Assembly: GCF_900496995.4 (NCBI RefSeq)
Contig: NC_044011.1
Coordinates: 7,286,041 to 7,350,040, forward strand
Direction: 5' to 3'
Source of the DNA: Aquila chrysaetos chrysaetos
Taxonomy: Eukaryota > Chordata > Aves > Accipitriformes > Accipitridae
Length of the DNA: 64,000 bases
In this document: positions 45,640-58,100 of the stretch, one piece after another
Layout of the letters: each line of letters begins with the position of its first letter
Numbering within the stretch: the stretch's first letter is position 1
The notes under the pieces: generated by a model
Told to the model about the DNA's origin: nothing
The model's input: only the letters and a program-made list of their open reading frames with translations
Database searches by the model: none
Translations under genes and position numbers: made by a program

Positions 45640-46340
45640 GGAAACAGTGCTCGGGAGAGACATCGCTGGTCAGGGGCAGGCACAGCCGGACAAGGTGCTG
45701 AGCAGCAGCCTGCTCGCACACGACCAGCCCCTCTTATCCCTTTTCCCTCTGTTTGCCCGCACTTGTTCCCCCGAACCACCGTGATCCCTCCTTTTCGGTC
45801 CTGGCCCTAAACATCCCATAACAGGACTTATGCACTAACCAAATCGTCCTCCCCAGCATCCCGGGCATCCCACCGTGATCCAATGCCTCTGTAGGTCCCT
45901 CACGCCGTGAGGTGACCTGGGGGCTCGCCTGGGGGACTGTGGGCCGGCACCGATCCTGGGGCAGCCCAGGGAAGGGACAGGGCAGGGGCTTCAGGGGCTC
46001 CAGCTGAGTGTCAGGCCCACCCTGCCCTTGGTCCTCTGTGCTCCTAAGAGTTGAGCCTTCATCCCATAACCTACCATTCACCTACACAAAAGCAGGTGGA
46101 CTCCACCATCCCCTCTCCTCACACAGCCTTTCCCGGCCACGTTTCACCTCCTGGGTGGGCTGCCCCCCCACCACCACCCCGAGCAGGAGGCTCGGTGCCG
46201 CTGCAGGTTACCTTCCAAGGGGCTTGTCGGTCTGTGGGGCCGCGGCGTGCTGAGCCTCACAGCCCCACGCCTCTGGACGGGAGCTGCAGGATCAGAGTAA
46301 ACCCTGCAGGAGTTACCTTGCCCCTCTGTCCTCCTTTCCA
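45640..46340. promoter_or_regulatory. GC- and CpG-rich block of unknown role
   Basis: About 700 bp clearly richer in CpG than its surroundings, with several GCCGGC, CCGCGGCG and CACGCCGTG words. It resembles a CpG island. No exon, start signal or domain-bearing frame is recognised on either strand. It could be an unidentified promoter or a GC-rich repeat. Confidence 0.3.
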
Positions 46341-47113
46341 GTTGTGGAGATGAGCTTTTTGTCACTTAATCTAACACAAAACACCAGAATTATATGCCTA
46401 AAACGTAACGTGAACGTCAGTTTAAAAGCCATTCTGCCACGATCACCTAAGCCAAAAATGTAACTGAAAACACTGCTCTGCCACATGCTATCCCTTTCCC
46501 AATAGTGCCCATTACAGCATGCCCTGAAGGACATTTGTCAGCCAAAATAGACCATGTTGTGAGCGTGAGGCGGAAGTTTTTCCATTTCGGAGCAAAAAAA
46601 GCTGAAGCACCTTTCTTGCTATGAAGATGCATGTGATTCTTTCACAGGGGAACTGTGCAAATGACCTGATTTTACAAGGTATTGTATCTGTTGTGGTTTC
46701 CCCATAGCATAGAGCAATTGAAACAAAACAATTAAAGCTGCTAAGAAACTGAAAAAAACAACTTTTAGAAACCTTATGGCTTGTTTTTAAACATAAATAG
46801 ATCGAAGTGTAAGGATCAGCTGCAGTTACTCACACAGTGCACTATCTAATTGTGTTCTAAGTTCACATTTTCTAAGAGATTCCTTCAAGAACATAAGGTT
46901 TAAAACCTTATAGTAGAGTTGATGTTAAACTACTATATTTGCAAATGCTGGCCTTTCTTCATGGGACAGTTTGCATGTACATGAACATCTACATCAATAA
47001 ACTAGCAAAACCGTTTCTACATGCAAACAAGGTAGTTTGCGTGCACAGAGGCAGCCAGATGGAGTCTGTCTATTCCCATGATAACTAATCTACCATATAA
47101 CAGTCTGTTTTGG
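46341..47113. other. No gene recognised
   Basis: AT-rich sequence between the CpG-rich block and the CR1 element. Confidence 0.4.
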
Positions 47114-50100
47114 TAGAATCATGGAATAATTTAGGTTGAAAGGGCTCTCTGGATGTCCATTCTCCTGCTCAAAGCAGACCTAACTTCACAGCTACATCAG
47201 GTTGCTCTGGGTCTGTCCATTTGAGTTTTGATTCCAGAGATGGAGAATTCACAACCTCTCTGGGCACCTGCTCTAGACCCACACCGTTCTCATGGTGATT
47301 TTTAAAATTTTATTTCATGTACGCAGCTACAATTTCTCTTAATGCAATTTGCCTGTTGATTGTCGTTCTTTCACTGGGCACGTCTAGGAAGAGTCCAGAT
47401 CTGTTTTCCAGACGGCCCCCTGTGAGCATGGAAGACCACAGCTTAACCACCCATCTTTACCTTCTCTTCTACAGGTAGAACATCCCTAGCTCTCCACATC
47501 ACACACTCCTGCCCCATCACCATCCTCTGGCCCCTCCAGTGGGCTCTATTTTGTTGGCATCTCTTGTACCGGGGGAGCCCCAACTGAACACAGTACTCCA
47601 GGTATGGTCTCACAGGGAAGGGGATGTAGGGGAAATAACCGCTTCCCTCAGCCTGATAGCTACACAAGCACAGCCAGCAGGCTGACTCATTCTTCCAGGC
47701 TCTCACTCTTCACAGCTGCCTCCAGGCCCTTTTCTGCAAAGCTGCTTTTTACCCAGCCCATCTGTCCAGTTTGGCTACATAGATGCTTCCGGAGATTTTG
47801 CCTAAAGCCAAAGACAGTGACATCCACTACTGCCCTCAGAGCCATGGTAGAAGGTGATCACATTGGTCAGGTGCAACTTGCCCTTCATAAACCTATGCTG
47901 GCTGTTCTCAGTCACCTTATTTTCTTCCATGTACTTAGAAATGGCTGCCACGAGGACTTGCATCAAATTTCCCAGGGACTGAGGTGAGACCGACTGGTCT
48001 GTAGCTTGCTGGATCCTCTTTCTCACCTTTTTAAAAGCTAGACATAACATTTTCCTTTTTCAAGTCATCAGGAATGTCCCTTGATCACCACAACTTTTCA
48101 AAGAAGCCTGAGGGCAGACCTTGCCAGTAAAGACAGAGGTGAAGAAGAAACAGTACCTCTGGTTTTTTTCTTTACCTTCATCACTAGGTCACCCGCTCCA
48201 TTCAGCAGCTGGCCCCCATTTTCTTTCATCTTCATTTTACTGATGTCCCACTTGCAGAAACCCTTCTTACTGCCTTCACATACCTTGCTAGCTTCAGCTC
48301 CAGCCAAGCTTTGATGTCCCTTGTACCATTCCTGTATGCCTGTGCAGTTCCACAGCCATCCCTTGTAGCCCATCCTCACTTCCACTTTCCATACAATTTT
48401 TGCATTTGAGCTCAGCCAGGAGTTTCTCAATCAGCCAGTCTGTCCTCCTGCTATGCCTATGCATGGGTTTGCATAGTGGAAAGAATCCTTTTGAAAAGCA
48501 ACCAGCCCTGGCCCCCATACCCCTCAGGGCAGCCTCCCACAGGCTTCTGCCAAACAGAACCCCGAACAAGACAGAGTTCACTTCCCTGAAGTCCAAGACT
48601 ATTACTCTGCTACTTGTCTTCCTCTCTGCTCTCTGGATTTCTATCTCTGTCATCTCATGGTCACTGTAGCCAACATTGCCATTGACTGTTGCATCTGAGT
48701 ATTTCTTCCTTATTCCTGGGTAGCACATCTAGAGCATCCCCACCACCCTGTCCAGCACCCGAGTAAAAGATGGTCCCTGACACACTCCAAGTCTCCTGAC
48801 TTGTGTGTGTTCTGCCACGTGGCTCTTCCTGCAAATCGGAAGTGGTTAAAAATCCCCATGAAAACCACTGCATGCAATCAGGAGACTTCTTCAAATTGTT
48901 TAAGGCAGGCTTCATTCTCTTCCTTTTCTTGATCGAGGGGTCTGTTGCAGATGCCTACCACAATATCCCCTTTGTTGGCCTCCCCTTTAGCCACAACAAC
49001 AAACTTTTGGCAGGCCTGTCATCAGGGATTTTTCTATTCCATTTATGCTCTGCACATTCAGACTATTCCTCTGTGGACCTCCCCCCCTCCATTTTTCTTC
49101 CCCGCCTGCTTCTTAAGCTTGTGTCCATCTATTGTGGCACTCCAGTCAGGCAAGCTGTTCCACCATGCTCCTGTCATCCCAGCAATGTCACAGCTTTGTG
49201 ACTGCACAGACTTTCTCTTGTTTATTCTGTCGCACGCTTGTTTGTGGAAGAGAACTTCAGATGATCCCAGTCACCTTGATTTCTTGCAGTGAGGGATGTC
49301 CCTTCCTCAGACACCTCTGTGTGTGCTCCCTTCAGCTCCCACATACCCGCAGGCTTTGGTCTCCACACCCAACAAACCTAGTTTAAAACTCTTCACAAAG
49401 TTAGCAACCCTGTCAGCAAAGATAATTATCTTCATCAGGCATGTCCTGTCTTTTCCTAGCAGACCTCATTCCTCAAAGAGGGTCCCATAGCCATAAAAAC
49501 CCCAAAGCTCTGCCCATGACACCAGCAACATACCAGAGGTGGGCCCAGGCAAGGAACAAACAGGTCTGATGGGCAGGGCGAGCGCCCTTATCCCGTTGCA
49601 AAGGAGGTCCCTGACTACTGTTATCTGTCACTTTCAGCCTCACTGGCTCCAACAGCATGGCTAGATACATCCCTCAACAAAACTCACCGGCTTGTTGTCA
49701 GGGCTCTGCAGTTATCTCAGTAAGCATCTGCAGGTGGAGAAAAAGCTTTCTTGTTTTTACTTCCATGGGAATCCCAGCCCTCCCCTGGTTAAACATTGCC
49801 TCTGGCCTTCCCCTCCTTCCATACAGTGGGGGATTGGGGTTCTTGCTTTTACAGTAGCCACAAAGTACCTTTGCCCTTCTGTTGGCATTCCTGATGCCAT
49901 CCAGCCTTCTTCACCTGACAGCTCGGTGTCCTGACAAGAGCACAGATCCTGCCTGTGAGGCTGCTGCCACCCCCAACCTCTGAGAAGCTCCAGGCACTCC
50001 CTGCAGCCTGCATCCGCACAGCCACGTCCGCCCCACGGTTGTGCCTGGGTTGAGGTCTCCAGTGTGCCGTGACAGTTGCTCTGGCTAGTGCCAAGGACCG

Positions 50101-50480
50101 CGTCTTGTGGCTTGTCGCCATCATCACTGTGTCCTCTACTGGTCTCAAGCACCATCTATGGCTTTACTGTTCACTCTTGTCCACTAACTCCTTCCTGGCT
50201 GCAGAAGCTGGTCACAGTGGTCCTCAGGTGTTAGGAAAAATGAACACAAGCCTGCTCTGCTCCCTCATACTCAGCAGGCAGCTTCTCAATCTCTCAGTTC
50301 GTAGCTGCATTTCTCCCACCTTATGAATGCCAGCTCCCCTCAGGCAGGCTGCTTCCTCACGCAGCACGTGCTGAGCAGGACACAGAAGCCTGACACACAT
50401 CTGCTTTGTCCCCATTAGATTTCCTGCTCAGTGTGCAACTCCTCAAACTGCTTTTTGTTCCCAGCCACAGTTCATTCAGC
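47114..50480 (-). mobile_element. Long, decayed CR1 LINE covering most of ORF2
   Basis: A single reverse-oriented CR1 of about 3.3 kb, much longer than the usual 5'-truncated copies. The 3' end is at 47114 (AGAATCATGGAATAATTTAGG). Going right, minus-strand frames keep pieces of ORF2 in order. The RT segment near 48000-47830 reads AISKYMEENKVTENSQHRF, then FMKGKLHLTNVITFY. The pre-RT segment near 48250-48150 reads KKGFCKW and NGGQLLNGAGDLV. The endonuclease part near 49200-49080 reads DIAGMTGAWWN, then DWSATIDGHK. The region 49300-50480 is probably ORF2 start and 5' sequence; its right limit is uncertain. Many frameshifts and stops make it inactive. Confidence 0.85.
47800..48050 (-). pseudogene. 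CR1 ORF2 reverse transcriptase remnant
   Basis: An open minus-strand stretch with SPQSLGNLMQ, ISKYMEENKV, NSQHRFMKGK and LTNVITFYHG. These correspond to the non-LTR RT block preceding the catalytic region in CR1 ORF2. The YxDD box itself is not preserved in this frame. Confidence 0.8.
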
Positions 50481-52800
50481 TCATAAGCATGCATTTTTTT
50501 CTCCTGCACAGTGCTTACAAAGCTTTAAAAAGCTTTTCTGAGGAGCTTACAAAGCATTCTGTTCCCCTAGGTCAAATGACACACTACAGCAAAAAACCCC
50601 CCAATAGTAAAAGCAAACATTCAGTTCATTGAACAAAGCAAGTGTTCCCCAAAATAACCTTTTAATTATATGCTCAACTTTGTTGTGATCTCTTTACTGT
50701 TCCTCAGTCACTGTACAAAGACAACGCTTGAAGACTGCACAAGTACAAAAGAATGATGTTCCATCCTCTTCCTGTACTTAAAGGCTTGCTGTTCATTTAC
50801 TGGCCATTTTTTCCATGAAAGGTACAATGGACTTAGCTGACTAAGGTGATTCACTTCAAGGCCTGGGAGAGAATAATTTGTGGCACTTCTTTGAACAGCA
50901 AGTTACATACTTACATTTTGCCCTCTGAAATATTAAAAAGAATAAATGATTTGGAAAAAGTTACACAGGAAGTTTTGAACTGTGATTGATTTTAAAACAT
51001 GGACACATTCCAAAGAAGTGACATTGTACATGCAAGAAAGCTAAGTGAATTTTTCCTATTATTCTGTATTGGGGGGGGGAAATCACAGCAGCAACAAATT
51101 TAAGTATCCCAGCAGCCTGAAACCAGAAACTGTATACTAGAGGTCATTGGGCTTTTGGGCTTCCCCCTCCCCCCCCTCCCCCCCATTTTTATTAGGAGAA
51201 CTTAGTACTGTTCATGATATATTAATCAAAGGAACTGACACTTTTTGGTGTTTGTTGCAGTTCCATCAGAGGCTCAATCTTTGGGTAACTCAATGACCTT
51301 GAATAGCCCAGTTCCTTTTTTTGGTAGAAATCAAGGCAGGCATATGTTGCAAGCTATGTTTTTGCAATACTACATTCATTACAGATAGTCTGTAGAGGAT
51401 TTAGCTTCAAGATAAACAAAATCACTTACAAATCTACCAAAACTACATCCCTGAAGATTCAGTTCAACTTCTCCTTTGGCTCTAGCTTACAAGGAAAACG
51501 TCAAACCAAAAAGACCTACCAAAAAAGATGCATCTGGCATTTCCTGAAACGAACACGACACACTGTAGTCATCTTGCCGAGATTTAATTCCTGCTGGCTA
51601 GACAGTGCTGAAACCAGAAGTTGGTTGGCTTTTATCTACAACTGAACTGAAAAATCCACAGACGCATTCTTTCCTGAAGAGAAGGCTGGGCTTTGTATAA
51701 AGTATTTCATCAGTGAAAATTACTATGCTAAAAAGCAAAGTAGTAAACCCTATCTTTATCATCATCATCACCCAATCACCCTGACAGTTACAGAAGTGTT
51801 TAAGTTGTCTCAAGAGCTAGATATATTGTCTAAATAAGGACTATATTGTCAAAGCAGACTAAAGCTGAGAGTGGTCTTATTACAGCTGGGGAAAACATCA
51901 CTTAGGAGGAAATTTTATCAGATAGGCCGTGGAGTCTCACTTTGCTTTAGAAAAAAAAAAAAAAAAAGTGTGGAATACAGTAACTTCACTACAAAAACCA
52001 AAAAAGACAAGTATAATTTTTATAATCCATCCTCATTACTACAGCCATATTAATGGTATGGAACTGTCAGCCATAGCTTAATCCTTAATTTTTTACTTCT
52101 GGAAATCACAGGATTTGTTAAACAAACTACAGAGTGTGAGTGTTTAACAAAAAAGCATGTTTCTAACCAGATGTAGTTGGTACAGAACTGCACACACCAG
52201 TCATAACTGCCCCTCTCAGACACTTTCTTCTGTGTTCACAGAGATGTCTGCAAAAAGGCAGAACCAATACAGAAGAACACTTAGACAGGAACATTCCCAT
52301 CTTTTATGACAGGTCTCTAGTTGTTACTTTTAACAGATAGATGAGGTTGGGTATTCAACTGCATCAGGTCCTTCAGGGAGAAGCTTCATGTAGAATACCA
52401 AACAATATAGTTTGAAACATATAGCATTCCAGAGAGCTTAGCTTGTCAGTCATGTTTAAGTAACTCTAACAATGGTAAATAAGACAAAATTTTGCCTATC
52501 AAGATTGGATTTTTTTTTTTTCTCCTTTGTCTGTTGAATCATAAACCATCTGACAACTCAGACTGATACCCAGTGACCCTATTCAGTCTGGTCTTAATCA
52601 GACTTTTAAGATTCACCATCAGGAAATGCAAGATCCTTTCAGCTTAGGAGAAATTTGAGCATGCACACATTCTCTAATGCAGACTAGACTAACTCTGAAA
52701 AGAATATTTTTCAAGAAAACTCCCCCAAACCCACAGGGCTTCCTGAATTGCTTAAATGCTAAGATTTTTGGTTCAAGAAGTCTCAAAAACACGATTTAGC
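50481..52800. other. No gene recognised; possible distal CEP43 3' UTR or intergenic DNA
   Basis: AT-rich sequence with a C/T-rich homopolymer patch at 51164-51184 and an A-run at 51950-51967. No coding block is recognised. Confidence 0.35.
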
Positions 52801-55052
52801 CAGCACAATAGCTTTATTTCGCAATTTGAATTATTATACACAATTCAGTGAAAGCCCACAGGAGGAACAGCATGGAGACTTACCACTTCTTGGCATTTCC
52901 TTAAAGTAGAGCCAAAGTGCAAGGTCTCCAATTAACCCCCAAGGTAAGATAACAACACTTTGCTGTTAACAAAAGTCATGTTAACACTTAAAATATCTAA
53001 TTAGTTATTTAAAAGGCCACATCTTCAAATGCAATTAGAAATCATTTAATAAAGTTTTTGTTTCTTTTGGTATGATAAATTGCCACATATCCTACAGCTA
53101 ACAGGTAATGGAACATCATGTTTTCCCAAGACATCTAAAGAAAAAAAGCAAACAACACTGCCTCTACATTATTCCATACACCTTAAAAATGAATGCCAGA
53201 AATCAGCTGTTCCCAGGTGTTCCAGTGGAATTTTATTTCCTTCAGACATGCTGTTGCTCCTCTTAAAGAGAGAGGGGAAAAAAAAAAAAAAAAAAAAAAA
53301 AAAAAGAAGAAAGCCCAAAACAAACTTTTCACGCCTAGTATCTTGAGGCACAGGTTCTCCCATACTTACAGGAATTTTTGCACAGGATGTATCATGTTAC
53401 AACACTGTTGCTATTTGAAGTCTATGGCACATTGATTTTTGGGGGGTGAAAAAATTCTCCTCTGTGTTTAGCTGCTACAATATGGCACAAAGTTAAAAGT
53501 TAACACCATGACTAGATATTCTGATGCTTTTTTGCTGGCTATTTTGGGGTGCACATAAATAAAAGGCACACTTTTCCTCTCTCCTCTCAAACCACTTATG
53601 TACTGTACAAGCCTAACTTCCCAGCACTGTTCCATGCCTGCTGGCCCAGTGCAAAAAAAGATTTAACTCAGCATCCAATGCTAGTAGCAGCTCTATATGC
53701 TTAACCAATGGCTTTAGTTTAGCATGCTACTTCCACTGTGGTGACCATTGACGAGCTGCCAACAGTGTTCCTGAAAAAAATTAAAGCCTAAAAAAAAAAA
53801 AAGTTAAATTATTTATATTCACTTACATGTATATTTTCCAAATGTGTTCACAATGTTCAGAAAGTGCACATTTTGAAGTCTTGTTTCAGTATTACAAATG
53901 TCCATGACCTATATATTATAGCAGCGCCATGTATAACTGTATCGATATAGAACTGTCAATGTTTCCATTACTGACCCTGTTTTGCAAGAATATAACGAAT
54001 ATACAAGAATTTGCTCTTAGCTAGAACTTAGTGTCCATAATGTCTTCAATATGGTATTTTTAAATATTTGGATTTAATTCTGTACAGCAGTCAGAATCTG
54101 AAAAACAGAAGGTTAGTGGTTTCACTTTTTGGCGCTCATTTTTACGTAACAAGGATTTTCAAGAATGAAAGCAAGCTTACAGCACATGAAGAGCCCTCAG
54201 TAATATAAGCTCCACAAACCATTACCACACTGTTAAAAACTTAACAAAAACCAATAAGATTTAGCTAATGATTTGTGGATCATTACAAAATTACTTTTCG
54301 TGATTTAACGACAGTTTACATCAATGAAATTATCATATATAAAAAAACAGCTTGGGTCTTAACATCAATGGTCTGACAAACATATTTAAACAAGAATATT
54401 CAGAGTTAAGACTAGTGCTAAATTTAGCTCCTAATTTAGCTAAATTTAGATTTGAAAGTTTAGATACTCTCAATTTGATATGCCTTTAAAAAAAAAGAAA
54501 AAAAGTCCAACTTTCAGAAGAGTCTGAAAAACAGCAGTTTCAAGTAAGTTTGGAGCAATTAGGTTTAGTGGCTAGAGTTACCATAAATATGTACTACATG
54601 CTGACTTGACAAATTTGTGTTAAAAGAAGTGTGAGTTGAACCACCACCTCTGAAGGTTCTTCCTTTGGTTATCTTTAAAAAAAGTTCAGACTGTTACAAT
54701 AACAGTGCAAGTTCATTATAAAGCCACATGCCTCTCTGTAGATGTTCACTTATCAATTGGTTTTTATTATGCCCACTGCCAGCAATGGACATTCTACTTG
54801 GAAAATCCACCTCCTGCTGTAAAAGGTTTGGCTGAACCAAATGAAGAAAATAATTCTGATAGACTCAAATGGGAACACACGATTTCATTTAGTTCTTGTT
54901 AAGAATATTTAAAAGCCTTCTCCACCTACAGTCTTTTTGAAACACAAGGCACAAATAGGGAGTGGACATTCCAGCAAAAAGTGATTGTCTGTAATTAACA
55001 GTCCACAGCAGTCTTCTAGTCCAGCACAATGAAACGTTTTTGCTGTCCAATT
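52801..55052 (-). other. CEP43: Probable CEP43 3' UTR (end uncertain)
   Basis: AT-rich sequence just past the CEP43 stop codon with no competing gene. Minus-strand AATAAA hexamers occur at about 53238-53233 and 52817-52812, the latter followed by a T/G-rich stretch. Which is used cannot be told. A poly-A run of about 29 bases lies at 53279-53305. Confidence 0.4.
53279..53305. repeat. Poly-A homopolymer
   Basis: A run of more than 25 A on the plus strand. It creates false Lys-rich (+) and Phe-rich (-) frames. Confidence 0.9.
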
Positions 55053-55127
55053 CTATGCCACGTCTTCTAGATAATCTGCAACATCACTTAACTGAGAAAT
55101 GGTAAGGTCTTGCGTGATGCCTTCAAG
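55053..55127 (-). CDS. CEP43: CEP43 last coding exon with stop
   Basis: After the acceptor TTTATTTTCTAG the frame reads LEGITQDLTISQLSDVADYL, then EDVA and TAG (55055-55053). It is phase 0 at its start. The extreme C-terminus SDVADYLEDVA is identical to mammalian CEP43. Confidence 0.96.
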   Translation of the reverse strand, partial: LEGITQDLTISQLSDVADYLEDVA

Positions 55128-58100
55128 CTAGAAAATAAATGAAATTACAAACTCAGAAATCATAGAAACAGTAAGTATTATTTCTTGCAGTCCTTCATAC
55201 AGCATCCCATTCTTTTGGCCTCAAGCTCTTTCAGCGAGATTTCATATTCCTTTAGGATGTGCTCAGACAGATCTTGAGATATTGGGATAAGACATTCCTA
55301 TGCTGGATACCAAACCAGTCTCAAATATGTTTTACATGCCTAGAAACAGACAGTGAATTGTGCTACTAAACAATTGTTGTGGGGTTTTTGTTTTGTTTTT
55401 TAATCAGTACAGTATCTAACTTGGCAGGAATACTAGGTGTAAAAATACAGAACATAACAAATAATACAACCTTAACCTGTATCCTAGGAACCTATGATAA
55501 CGGCACATTCCTTCACAGAAGGTTTAAAAAAAAGTCAAGACAAGATCAGAAGAATGTCAAGAAGAAGAATTTTAAAAGAATCATACTTTATCACTGGCAT
55601 TTGACTCTTCTGTTTCCACAGAAATTTCATCTATTTCTTCACCAATACTGATATCACTTTTTTCTGAGCGATGACTAGTACTAAAGAGAAGGAAAACCAT
55701 AAACATAGAAATAAGACTTTCTTTTTCAACATCCAGGTAGTACATTCAGTTTATACCTGACATTTAATTTGGACTTCACTTCCTAGCAAGTTAAATATGA
55801 AGTTACTTAAAAACCCATAACAAGAAAAGGCTTTCTACCTAAATGAAGCCATGATAAACACTGACAAATACTTAGGCCTCAATTCTGCAGTTTACAACAC
55901 CAATACCTTCACATCATAAGGATGAGGCTGTTAAATATTTTATTACTGACTACTCATGATGCTTTATTTTTCAGTTGAATATTTCAGCATACACCATATT
56001 CACTGTCTAACAGCATTAATTAAAGTGTTAAAACATTAAGTGCAATGTTCAGGAAAAAAACCAAACACCTTCCACAAAAAAGCAACAACTTATCATCTTA
56101 AAGTTAGCACCAGGTTTTTAAGGAACTCATTACCTCCTACACAAAAGGGATCTGTTTTTTTTTTTTTTTTTAAATTTGTAACTACACGTATTAAAATAGC
56201 AAACTGAAGTTTAAAGGAGTTTAGAGATACTGACAGACTCCAGCAGTAGTGACTAGCTAAAATATTATTTCATAATTCAAATATGCTAGTGGATATGCTT
56301 ATAAAGCATGAAATACTATGCTACTGCAGTATCATTCTTCTCTTACCTGTTGAAGTCATCAGCATACTCATCGTCATCTCCATTTCCTAAATAATTTTTA
56401 AAAGGTATTAATCAAACAAGTTTTCTCTTCAGGAAATGCAAAAAAAGAATCTATTCCTGCACCGAAATACATGGTTTGATGGCCAGCAAAAGTGGGAGTA
56501 GATTAAATTACTTGTGCAGATTAGGAAGAGAAGATGAGTTTATGTTTGTCATTAATTAATCTCAATCTCATTTACACAAACTGCTGTGAAATTGAACACA
56601 CATTTTCAGGACGTTGACTACATTGATGAAGACAAGATTTAAATACTAGGCAGCTCTATTTTGAAAGAGAGCCGATACTTCTTATATCACATCATCTTCA
56701 TATAGCTCCTAAAGCTTACAAGGCAACCCTCAAAGGTGTGGAGGGCAAGTAAATATGCCACTGAAAAACAGTAAGACTTGTCTGGCTATCTTCTTCCACA
56801 AATATAAATCCCCTCTTTTCTGAGAAACCTAGACAACAAAATTTATCACTTGGTAATAGCAAACATATACACAGATTGAATCAAATTTTTGCTGCATGTG
56901 TAAAATATTAATCCACATACGAGACACTGGTTTTCACTTTTCTGTATTCCTTTAGATAAGATCTCACTCTTAACTCCAGTAAGTTTCACAATGGTGTTAA
57001 GTATACATATTGACCTAAAATCTTCAGCTTTTACTTCTGTCACTCTGTTTCCGTTTCTCAGATTCCTCTAAGAGGCCAGGCCAGAACTTACAGTTAAAAA
57101 TATCGGATGTTCCTCACGTTTAGCAGTTACTTGCCTAATTCTAGTGATCCCAGTTTTGCATTCACCAACCGCAGGTCTTTCAAAACAGAGTTTCTATTCA
57201 AATCTGTAACAAAACAAAAGCATTTATATCAGAAATTTGACTTGTGACTCTCTAATAAGATCCCACTTAAACATAAACATCAACCATTTATAACAAATGT
57301 TCTTTTATAATAATTTTATAGTATAGTATGGTAATGTTATATCCAATTTTCAGGTCTGAACTCTGCTAACATTTAAAAACATGAGTAGCAAACAGGGACA
57401 ATCTCCCAGTATTCAAAATCAGATTTTACAACATGAAAGCAAATATCCCTAAAGAACTTGTGCAAATAATGTAAGATAACAATTACAAAGGCGTAAGTTA
57501 ATTTCACTCAAAAACTGAGCAGTAGAATTTTATACTCCTGAAAACCGCTTTAAAGGAATGTGGATAAGTATTTCATGCTCCAAAACGTAAGATGTCCTAA
57601 TGGTAGCATAATATATCAAAATGAGTATGTGATCAATCAGTGAAAAAAGCATTACTATAAAGCACATTACAACCAGAAGGGGGCCACATACTTAATCACA
57701 TTTGCATCTGAATGTGTAGACCATTCATTACATTATGGGAAATATCTTCTACATTCATCAAAACACAAAAAACATGTGCAAACTTACTATCAGACTCCTT
57801 CAGCGAAGGTGCACCAGCCAGCGAGCTTAATCCACTTTTTAGAGGCGGTGCATCAGAAAGGGATGCTAGACCTCCTGCTTTATTAGCTTCAGTTTTCCTA
57901 AAACAAACCAAATAAATAAGTACTCTACAGAGCTGTAAAACATGCATAGTGACTTTCTTTTCTATTATTTACTAAACTGTCATAAAACTAGAACAGCAAT
58001 ATTTACAGCAAAAAGAGCAAGGGGAAAGGACTATTCATTCTGCAGTCTTAAGAACAGTAGGCAGTTTACTGGCACAAGTGTCAAGCAAGACATTCAATAA

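Noticed and set aside
47604..47987. 127-residue plus-strand frame
   Set aside because: Antisense to the CR1 ORF2 remnant.
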